Source of the DNA: Imbricaverruca yamaguchii
Lineage: Eukaryota; Arthropoda; Thecostraca; Neoverrucidae
Direction: 5' to 3'
Length of the DNA stretch: 64,000 bases
NCBI GenBank assembly: GCA_034440575.1
Contig: JAOTOL010000442.1
Span: 1-64,000, forward strand
Positions 45,930-56,300 of the stretch are shown here, one piece after another. Within the stretch, counting starts at the first letter, position 1. Every line of letters begins with the position of its first letter. Made by a program: the position numbers and the translations under genes. The notes under the pieces were generated by a model. That model saw only the letters and a program-made list of their open reading frames with translations. It was not told the origin of the DNA and ran no database searches.

Positions 45930-47290
45930 TTGCTTGGGGCCAGGATGTTTTCGAGTCATCGGCGCGTTTTAGGACTTTGGTGCTTTTCTGGTGCTTTTGG
46001 TGCTTTTGGTGTTCGTTGTGGGCACAGATTGTTTCTCAGTACCGGCGCTTTTTCAATCGCCCCGATGTGCTTATCTAGTGCCCGGCGAGCTATTGGCTAT
46101 TTTTGGATGACGTCGCTTTTTTCAGTATGCAGCCTGTTTTTTTAAAGATATTAATGCTGTCTTTGCGACCAGTGTATTTTTTTTAAGTGTTTTGAAAGCT
46201 CCCGATGTGCTTGTTTAGAACCCCAGCGGATGTTTCTAGGCCTTGCCGCTATTTACGGGACTCGGTGCGCTTTGGTGGCTCCCGGTTCGTTACTGAAAAG
46301 TACTGAGAACCGGCTCCCAGTTCTCGTACTTGTGCTCCACTGTGTACTTAAGGCCTCCGGCACAATGTTTAGAAGACCACCACGGCTGTGGAGGCTCCGG
46401 CGATTGTTCCATGGGTACAGACGTAACTTGTTTGTGACCAAGCGCTTGGTTCCTTGGAACCGATGCGAGCTTCCCGGGCTAAACTTGATTTTTCGTGACG
46501 TAAGTAGTTTTCTTCGAAGCCGGGATCACGGCGTGATTTTTCGATGTCCTACGCAATTTTTGGAGATCCCTTGCGTGATTATTTTGGCTCGAGATAGAGT
46601 GTCCGGGTCTGGACACCTGTGGTTCAGTATCACTGCTGTCTTTGGGAGATCCAGGGTGATTCTTCTCCGAGTACTATGATTTTGGGGCCCACGCTGCATT
46701 TATTTGGGTTCCAGGAGACGTTTTGAAGACCCTTGGGGAGTTATCGTGACCCCGCCGTGTGTATTTGGCCCCCTGCATCATTGGTTTTGGGGTCCCGACG
46801 GGAAATTTTGTGGTGCCAACGTAATTGGGTGGGAGGCGATTATGAGGCTTCAAAGTTAGTTTTGGGGCACCGCTGTGCTTAGCTGGGGCCTTTATGGGAA
46901 TTTTGCCCCCACGCGGATTTTTGGGGTTCTAGAGTGATTTTTAGAGGCACCGGCGCGATTGTCGGTGCCCGGTGTAATGTCTGGCTTCAGCCGTACCTAT
47001 TTGGTACTCCCAACACGTTTGACTTTTTGGGTGGGGTTCGGCGTGAACATCTTGGCGGCCCTCGCACGATATTCAGGACCCTGGTGCGATTTATCGTGGC
47101 CCACCATATTTGGCTAGGCCCTCGACGCAAATTTATGGGGGCCAGGACGGCAGTTTTGGGCCCAATGCGAATTTCGGAGTTCTGTCGCGAGTTTTTAGTC
47201 CCCCATCGCATTTGGGGCCGCAGACGCGAATTTCGGGCCTCCGGTAGTTTCCTTCGATCAAGTTTGTCCACCCCGTTCATCTCACGCTTC
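45930..47290. repeat. Degenerate G/T-rich satellite of about 30-40-bp period
   Basis: Successive segments repeat a loose pattern of TTTTTGGGG + gene-like CCCRCGCG + ATTTTT, for example ATTTTTGGGGTTCTAGAG and TTTTGGGGTCCCGACGGG. Units are too diverged to give an exact count. Open frames here follow from composition and do not look like a protein family. Confidence 0.6.
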
Positions 47291-47999
47291 ACTGTGTTCT
47301 CCAGGTAGTCCCACTAAAACAATCGATTATTAAGGATCTCCTTGCGTTTGGCATAATCATACTACACTGAGAAGACAATTTATTGACATTCTCAGACTTT
47401 CGGGTTCCCCGACTTTCATATGCAAAGTGTGATCAGTATCATAGTGAAGGTGTAGATTTATAATCGGTCAGATCCACAACAAATCCGTGGTAATAACTGC
47501 CGGTGGGTGGTGTTGTTTTGTGTACTTTTGAGGGAGCAAGTGTCCCCTCAATGTTGGCTTACCCCCAATAAATTCAGCTTTTAACATGGGGCCCTACGGA
47601 GTGTGCCCACAATCAATTTCGGTCTGCCCATTGCCGTCATATATTCCCCCCCCCTTCAATAATTTTCCGACATCAACACCTATGACGGCAGTCCTACCTG
47701 GTTGCACTAAAAAGTCAAGGAACTCTGTTCTGTTCGTGATTTACCAGATCCACCAATTTTTTAAATCTATACAGCTGGCCCATTTATGAAATCCCACCAC
47801 TCCCCTAGTGACGCCAAGCAACAAAAATACAATCAACATCAGAAATAACTAGGTTACAAATTCGTATCCAACGGTGCTTCTTCACATTGTTCCATGCAGA
47901 TGGAAGCATAGACCTTGAAACACATGAAGCCACTTAAGTTACTGATTTGACACGACTTCTTGAACGGAATATGAGTGGTTCCGCACCCACCCAATCTCC

Positions 48000-48205
48000 A
48001 CCTATCCCCATGATTTTTATATATTCCACAAAATGAAAATACAGCTGAATAGTTTGACAATACTGATGAAGTCCAGCAGAAATTACAGAAGGTACTTAGC
48101 AGCATCTCAAAAACAGAGCTATGGAGGTGCTTCCAACAGTGGGAAAAGCGCTCGGATCGCAGTCTCAACTCGCATGGTTAATTCGAGGGTGACAGCAGCT
48201 GCAAA
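48000..48205 (+). pseudogene. Mariner transposase C-terminal remnant
   Basis: After a short stretch in another frame (HDFYIFHKMKIQL), the plus frame reads VQQKLQKVLSSISKTELW, then CFQQWEKRSDRSLNSHG, an in-frame stop and FEGD. This is the typical mariner C-terminus (CFQQW..RW..C....G.YFEGD). No terminal repeats were found; the rest of 47300-48000 is unremarkable. Confidence 0.75.
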
Positions 48206-48522
48206 ATATGTAATGATTCTTGCCCAAAATTTTGGAGGAATGATCTCTTCAAACAAAATCTTTTAATTTAATTTCCCCTCTATGATAATCACTGCTATTC
48301 CGCTAATGAATTGTTCGTGGCGCTACCGGATTCTTACAAAAAGAACAGCGTCTACTGACACTATCAACGACCAAGGAACTGTAAATTGGACCACGCCGTG
48401 GTTTTGCGTGCGCAATTCTGGTATGTCATTTCGCTTCGCCGAAAACATTGACCAGATCAAACATCAAAACATCAAACATTGCTAGAGATCCACACACACA
48501 TACACGCACACCACACAACATA

Positions 48523-48651
48523 AATAAAAAAAAAAAAAAAAAAAAATACCATACACACACATACATACACGCACACGCACGCATACATACATACATACAT
48601 ACATACATGCATACATACATACATACATACATACATACATACATACATACA

Positions 48652-48706
<55 letters not shown>
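48523..48706. repeat. Poly(A), (CATA)n and (TA)n simple repeats
   Basis: An A-run at about 48525-48546, (CATA)n at about 48560-48680 and (TA)n to 48706. The long cysteine/tyrosine/valine open frames here are simple-repeat artefacts. Confidence 0.97.
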
Positions 48707-48710
<4 letters not shown>

Positions 48711-48959
48711 CTATTTCACCCTGAATTTCGCAAACCACACGTCCCCCTATCCAGCTACCGGCACGATTTCTTTCCTGCCACGAGCAGCTTGCCACAATCA
48801 TCAGTGTATATTGAAATGCCTGGAATGGCCAGCGGATACCGGCTCTCGCCGTCGGCTACAATCACACACAATCATCACCACTGGGCGAGACTCCAACCAG
48901 CCGAACGGCATTGGAAACCCGAGTTGGTCACGCTTCACTATCTGGCCAGTATGCATTAC

Positions 48960-49175
48960 GTCATTGGCTGACAAGTACTGTCACGGCACCGGCTGGACAG
49001 TACATCACCCCATAGGCTGACCAGTAGATCACCTCAATGGCTGACCAGTACATCGCCTCATCGGCTGACCAGTAGATTGCCTCATTGGCTGACCAATACA
49101 TCGCGTCATTGGCTGACCAGTAGATTGCCTCATCGGCTGACCAGTGTGTCACCTTATCGGCTGGTCTGATGTACC
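48960..49175. repeat. 24-bp minisatellite
   Basis: About eight 24-bp units with GGCTGACCAGTAGATTGCCT and variants alternating GTACATCGCC and GTAGATTGCC. The minus strand stays open with an 8-residue repeat (YWSADEAI-like); with no other coding signs I treat it as non-coding. Confidence 0.93.
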
Positions 49176-49179
49176 ATCT

Positions 49180-50268
49180 GGTCAGTTACACACCAGTCAG
49201 GCTGCCATGATCAGAAAACACGGCATGGCCGGAAAGGGTAAGGTCATTGCAAAGCTCACAGACTCTCCTTCGCACAACACAATATGATTGCCCCTTGTCA
49301 ATGGACCCATAAGTACATGACGCAGCATTATAGCTGACAATCAGCACCAGACCTAGCTACTATAATACGACAAAAGTGGGAACTTGCGGAATAATTGTCA
49401 GCTTCAGAAACGATAGTTGGCGATGAGTAATATTGAAGCATATAAGTACAAGAAACCCACACAAAAGTGTGGCATGAACCAGCGGCAATGACGCATCTCT
49501 AGTGGCTAATCAGCTATTTTAATTTGGAATTGTGACACAGAGGTGGAATTAATTAGCAAAGTATAGGAAAAATCAAAAGGTAAGGTACAGGTTTGTCTGC
49601 CCGAGGTTGCTCTTCAGCCCCTGGAGAGCCTTCGGATCCCAGCTGAACCGTTCGGCCTCGACTCACCCGTGACTGTTCTACCTACAGCTCCAGACCAACC
49701 CACACCAGGCCATTGTCGGAACTGCCATACCCGTGACCTATCATGGGAACGCCGGAACTCCCGGTGCCGACAGCCTCCAACCTTTTTCTCATCTCCAAAG
49801 CCAACTGGGCCCAACACGGACTCGGCCACCAATTCCAAATCACGACGGCTACGTGTGACGCGCGCAAGGCTGGACACAACATGCGACACCCCCTCTGCTT
49901 AGGCTCTAACATTGGCACCACGAATCGACACTTCAGTCGGTGGAGACCGCCACAAATTAGTACAAACCGCAGCATTTACCAGGATAAATTGCATTGGCCG
50001 ACTGCAACCGACACCCGCGGATGGACCACTTCCACGAGACACCCCAGCACGGGCTGCTTCCGAACAGTACGCGAGGCCGATTTCCGTACCCCAGCACAGA
50101 CTGCTTCCGCGATGCACGCGAACACGGACAGCTTCTGTTCCGATAACGGAGCACTTCCGCGCAGCACTCGGCTTCCATGGCACTACGGAAGAACGGACCG
50201 CCCCGTTCCGAAGCACCAACTACTTCTGTATCAGATAGCGGACGGTGCCCTGGCCATTCTGTTGCTAA
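49180..50268. other. Downstream of the synaptophysin gene, no feature called
   Basis: 49180-49600 is AT-rich. 49600-50260 is GC-richer and open in several frames on both strands, with repeated CTTCCG/CAGACTGCTTCCG words. It may include the 3' UTR of the synaptophysin gene. No conserved protein is recognised. Confidence 0.4.
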
Positions 50269-50269
50269 G

Positions 50270-50386
50270 CTAAGCAACGGGGGCGGGTGGCGATGCAGCG
50301 TCGGGTCGTGACCGATACCAGGGCGTCTCCTTCCAGATGAACCACAGGTTGGTACCCCACAGGAACACGTTGAGGAAGCCGAAAAT
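50270..50386 (-). CDS. Synaptophysin-family exon 4
   Basis: The acceptor TTTTTTCGACAG leads into IFGFLNVFLWGTNLWFIWKE, the fourth membrane helix and the best family signature, followed by TPWYRSRPDAASPPAPVA and stop TAG at 50270-50272. The frame continues directly from exon 3 in phase 0. Confidence 0.94.
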   Translation of the reverse strand: MFGFLNVFLWGTNLWFIWKETPWYRSRPDAASPPAPVA

Positions 50387-53300
50387 CTGTCGAAAAAAAC
50401 AGGCGGTTGGGAGGGCGGAAATTATCCCAACGACAGGTCCCTAAAATGCACCAGGCTTGAGTCCAAGTTGTACACTTCTGGTCCAAGTGACAGCCCTTTC
50501 AGTCAGCTTAAGACGCAAGTGTCTTCATCGGTAATCAAGAGTTGCTCCTTGTTCTTTGGACAACAACATCAGTCACTCTGCCCGACCTACCAACACTACC
50601 TTGCGTTGCACGGCCAAACAAAACAAAACGCATGACAATAGCACGGCTCTGCACGGCGAAACACAATCCAACAGCAGGATGACAGCACGCCCGAACAACA
50701 CCACACTGCGTTGCACGGCCAAGCACAAACCAATAAAAGCAGGACGCTCACCAGCGACACGTTGAGTTTGGCGAAGCCGCCGCTGTAGTCTTGGTGCAGG
50801 TAGACGCACTTGACATTCTGCATGTCCCGGCACGCGGTGCGCAGAAATGCTGGCGGGTCACAGCCGGTTTTCAGTGTGGCGGTGCCGTCCGACCAGGCCG
50901 AAGACGCCACCAGCCAGAGTGCGCAGAACGTCGCGTGCAGAGCGAAGTCCTGCAGGAGATCAGTCGCGTGACATGCGAGCCGCAGGACACCGCCGGACGC
51001 CGAGGTCTCACACCGTGCCCCACGGACCGCAACTCTCATCATCAAAATGATGCAATAGACAGTTAAAATTGACAGCGTGTTGGGCTTTGTACGCTACTCT
51101 GTCACGGTACCGACAATACTCGGATACTCACGACTTCGCAGATGCAAACTCACAAACAGCGAATACAGACAGGAATCGACGTGAATCATGACAACGGCCG
51201 ATACAATTGCAATCCTAGCATACAGCAAGTGGATGATCGTATCCCTGGTGATATAGAGGGCGACGCATGCCATAGTGGGAGCCACGCCCACAGCCCAGGA
51301 ACTGACGCGTACACACTGATGACAGCCATGACACGCTGCCTGGGATCGCAGTAAACAAAAAGCAACAATGACAATGGATGGCAATCATGACACAAAAGAA
51401 GCAAAATGAAATAGCCGCATGCTTGCGAAAATGATCACCAGGTGGCATTGCAATTGCTTGAGCTGAATGGTTGATTAGTGGCGCAAGATGCACCACAAGC
51501 TCAATAGCATCTATAAATGGCATGCTATCACACATCTATCGGACCACCACGACATCTGCATGCTTGAATCCACCATCAGGTCTAGATCATCTGACTTCTG
51601 ATGTCAAAGCATAACAATCGTATAACAATCTCACAAAATAGCAGAAAAAAAGTGTTGCAGGTTGCACAGTCGTGACGACGACTACTGCTACTACAACTAC
51701 AACTACTACCATCTCAACTACTACAACTACTACAACCTCAACTACTACAACTACTACAACCTCAACTACTACAACTACTACAACCTCAACTACTACAACT
51801 ACAACTACAACTGCTACAACTGCTACAACTGCTACAACTGCTACTACTACTACTGAGTCGCACTGCAGTCTCTGTGGCGAAAGACGGCACATGTGCTCAA
51901 TTTGGTGAACATGACAGAAAATATAAAAATATGCGAATTGTGCTTCCGAAGGTATCCCTAATCTATTCTTACGATGTATGGAAAGCCTGGCTTTTTCACA
52001 CTGTAGATAACCCGAAACCATAGGATTCCGACTCACAACTGAAATCTTGGGTGCTCGTACAAATAGCGAGGCTTCGTATGCCACACACATAGTTGGTTAT
52101 TAGGGCTTTACGGCGCCACACACGTAGTTTCGACGTATATCACAAAATGCTTTTTAATGTTGGGTGTCAAAAAGGTCAGGCATATTTGGTGTCAGTTTGT
52201 CATTAACGAGTTTCGGGTGAATGGTCTTTTATGACCAAATGAGCACACGTGATGGTAGTAGACAAACAAACTCAAATTTGACTCAGCAGTTGATAATTCA
52301 AATTGTCGCTTTCCACTCCAAAATCTCGATGTTTTATGACACTGAGGTAATATATATATCAATCAGTCAGTCATGCATATATCAATATCAGTGATTTTTA
52401 TGTATGTATGATTTTTATATATGTATGATAAATGTATGGATTTTTCAGATAAGTAAAGAAAACCTTAAGGCGAAACTACAAATGCATGCACATTTGCGAC
52501 CAAAATCTGAACTATGCATGCCAATATTTTCAATTACAATCGTGCGCATTGGTATGGAACGTCGCATGCCTTCACACATGCTTCCAGCTTCGAATTCACG
52601 TGAGGTAAATATACCCAATAGCTAAGAATTTCCCCTAAGGAAACAAAATGAAGTCACTTTGGTTGATGACCAACTCTTCAAAGTCAACAGAAACCAAGGA
52701 CAATGCACATGTGTGAAGCACAGCACAGGCGCAAAACTCACATAAACACGAGAACTCTGGCGGCCAAGTGCTACAGATATGGTGCAGGGAAGGGCCGCCT
52801 GCTTACTTAAGTTACCAGTCTCAACATGCTCGTAGGCAATGCCACCTATATCCTTCGAGCTTCGACCGTGAAAAGTGTCTTCCGTCGACAAGAGGCTAAG
52901 GAATATACGAAACGTGTGAGTAGCAAGGTAAACGCTGCCAGCAACAGTTCATATTACTAACGCCAAGTTTGGTTACACCAATGGACTATAGGCGTGGACT
53001 ATAAGTTTGGTCCCTGTCCCTATAATGAACCCAATAGCATTCCGATCAGAGATCAAATATTTCCTTTTGGTGGGGAAAGGGTGCACTGGAGCACCCAGGA
53101 CTTCACGGCTCAGGGAACATACTGAAGGTTCGGGTGGGGGTGCACTGGAGCACCCAGGACTTCATGGTTCAGGGAGCACACAATCGAGGTTCTGGGGGGG
53201 GGGAGGGGCACAGCAGAACTTCCACCCGAACGTTTGCTGTTCCTCACTACCTAAAACGGAGCTTCCCAAAAATGAGCTGCAATATTTTATTTTGCTTGGA

Positions 53301-56300
53301 CGAGACCTACCCTGTAGCACCACCGCGTCGATGCTTGTATGAGTTGATTGCGTTTGAGGCCTGGGCGGGTGGGTGGCAGGGTTAAAATAATGTGTTTTTT
53401 TCGTTATGTGTGAGTTGACAAAACGAGCATGGTAAGATGTAGAAATTTGCCATGGAATTGGTGTCTTTTAAAGTAATCTTGATGTCATTTAGACACAAAT
53501 TTGAGCCACTGATTTATGTATTTATGGATACCTATAGCAAATGATTTAGGCTGTACCTTTATCACTTGCTTCGACATTCATAATTTAGGAATAGCAATAT
53601 TCAGAATACAAAGAGCAATGCCTATTATGCTATAAACTAGTATTGCATGCCATATCATGTCATAGGTATTCCCTTTGCCTGAAATTGCGCTGCAAAATGT
53701 TCGTGTATCACCATTCCTTATAGAGAGCATCAACATGATACTTATAAGCGAGATAGTGTTTGAAAGGAAACACAAAGAATTCATAAGCACGCATCAATGA
53801 GCAGGATGTCGATACTTCTTGGAAAAGGATGTTGATTGAGTGTTAAGAAAGTGGTGTATTCCACTCTATTTCACGAATAATTTATCAATGGTGGGTGGAG
53901 ACCCGCCATGCAGCACCATGGAGGCGATGCTTGTGGGAGTAGGCAGTAGCTTTGGCCTCAGTCCACAAGCCCAATGGCTAAGGGTGGAAATTATTTTCGA
54001 TAAGGGACTCACGTTGCCACCCCATTCCTCCATTCATTCATATGAAAAGGGTTCATCGTAGCGGTTCTCCGACCGGCGCCAAATTTTGCATATCGTCATC
54101 GGCACCACAACGCATGTTTTCCGGTGGACAAGCTATCACTTTCCAGTGGGATTATCACTGCACTCTACCAGGCTCATGTATCAGCAGAGTGCGGTGAAAC
54201 ACATCGTATGTCACACGAGGAGATGGAATTATTCACTGATGCTGGTGCACTCACGATGCCAGGAAGGAGACGGTTTGAGGTGTAGAGATCGTCTAGCAGA
54301 ACATATCCGACCAGAACAGCCAACGAGAACAGCATGGAGATAACACCCACGGCGACAAAGAACTTGGCCGCCGAGGCTGTGTCCGTCTGGAAGTGGAAGG
54401 TCTCATTGCGGAGCGGCGACTTGCAGAGCTGTACCTTCAGTACCGTAGAGTCCAGTCTGCCGGGCACAGGCACAGCCGGTTCAGCGCCAGTCTGCCAGGC
54501 ACACGACCAGTGTGCCGAGCACACCACATACAAACACACCGTCTGTCTGCTCGATCTGCAGCATGTCGAAGATATATATGTTCGGAATAAGGACATTGGG
54601 TTCTTTTACGACGCATTCAACCGCTAGGTCATAAAGCGTCGCCAACCTCTTACGCCAATTGGTCGTGGGTGGACTCGGTAAACGCCGTCGGCTGTGACAT
54701 TCGACACACATGATCTTGCGATTAAGAGTCCGACGCTCTACCAACTGAGCTACCGTAGCCCCCATATATACGTTCAGGGTCTGTCCGATGTCAGACGTTG
54801 TCAGAGAACTATTAGAGCTTGTCCAGCACGCTATACAGAGAGATGGTTAGTGTATTCAGCATGCCAGACAGAGGCGGACGGTGTGCACAGCATGCCATAT
54901 AAAGATGGCCAGTATACTCAGCATGACAGAAAGAAAGATGGCCAGCGTATACAGCATGCCAGACAGAGAAACGGTCAGAGCATATTCAGCCTCTGCGATA
55001 CAAGAATACAGAGGCCCAAGTGCGCCTCATCAACTTAATTATTTGGGCTTTAGGACGCATCGATTGCACTGACCATGTAGCGCTAATAACAATACTAGTT
55101 ATTCACAAGTCGATAAATCGAATAATCTGGCAATTCCGCAGAATTACAAAATAATGGTAAAGGTCAGAACATATGTCACGGTATAACACCATCGTTTGAC
55201 GCGTTCCACTAGTTTGTTTGTTATTTGGGCTTTAGGGCGCCTCGACCAGAGTTGATCATTCGCGCCCAGATGCGTTCCACTAGATGCATATATTAAAGAT
55301 AATGATATTTCTGTGAGGTAGTCAAAAAGTCGCCCGGATTGGACAATGCTAAAGACGTCACGTAAAACTTCTCTGAGTGACATCGGTTGCATGGGTCTAA
55401 GATGACGTCTACGTTCCTCGTCAAAACCAAAGCCGGAGAGCACACCGCAACTTATATGGCGAGCAGGCTTGCACCTGTGTGTCTGTTCAGTTGATTTGAC
55501 ATGACACAGTCGATCTCTCTTGCCGACGTCCAACATAACGTTCAATCCGGCGCCCACAGCAAGCCGGCCGGATACGGAGGCAGCAAGGGCAGTCCGTCTG
55601 TAGCTCTCGCTTCTCCCGCGTCACTAAACAATATGATATATTTCATATGCTTGACACTGCCTCCTTATCCGGCTGCCTTGCTGTAGTCCGTCTCGAGCCG
55701 TCACTTCTCCCGGTGTGGTGGTAGCGGAGTGGAGTTTAGCGGCGCGTCGACATCCAGGGTCATTTTGCGCCCATAACTGAATTGTGATCAATCTACGGTG
55801 CTGCTATCATAGCTTACTATCCATCTTCACGGGTGGGGGTATATCACATCAAAGCGAGATTGTCGAATGAACATGAAAATATTCCGAGACGCCACGGCCT
55901 CGTTCGTTCGAGTCGTTCCCCATAAGCATACGTAAAGAGTCGGTATTCAACCGTCCTAAAATCTGGCGTCGTAGAGGATCTAGCAGTGTACAGCCAACTA
56001 AAACATAGTACACGGTAAGCGGGTTAAAACAGCGGGGACATAGAGATCGGTCATCACCGGTCAACATATAACTATGGGTTAGCTATCCCGTGGCTCCACT
56101 AACCTCCACAAGCCTCCACTGGTCGTTCCCGTGGCCAACCCAGTGGATATTTTTCCTCCACCAACCTCCACCAGTGGAGCAAAAGCTCCACCAGCCGAGG
56201 AGCAGGGTCCAATTGTGACTTTTCAGTGGAGCTCAATCACGGCGCACTTGTTTCATATATTTGCGCGTAAACAGCGTTCTTCGTCACTTGAATCTCATCT

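Noticed and set aside
45930..47308. Open frames of 110-150 codons as a protein-coding gene
   Set aside because: Composition follows a degenerate G/T satellite; both strands are open and no motif is seen.
48426..48709. Cysteine/tyrosine/valine-rich open frames
   Set aside because: They are translations of (CATA)n and (TA)n repeats.
48960..49152. An 8-residue tryptophan-containing repeat peptide on the minus strand
   Set aside because: It follows from a 24-bp minisatellite; there is no start context, splice signal or homolog that I recognise.
51094..51384. Hydrophobic minus-strand frame as an extra synaptophysin exon
   Set aside because: Exon 2 joins exon 3 in phase, and the family alignment leaves no gap for further residues.
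51587..52090. Poly-Val and poly-Thr frames that look like membrane or mucin-like proteins
   Set aside because: They come from an (ACT/ACA)n array and have no flanking coding context.
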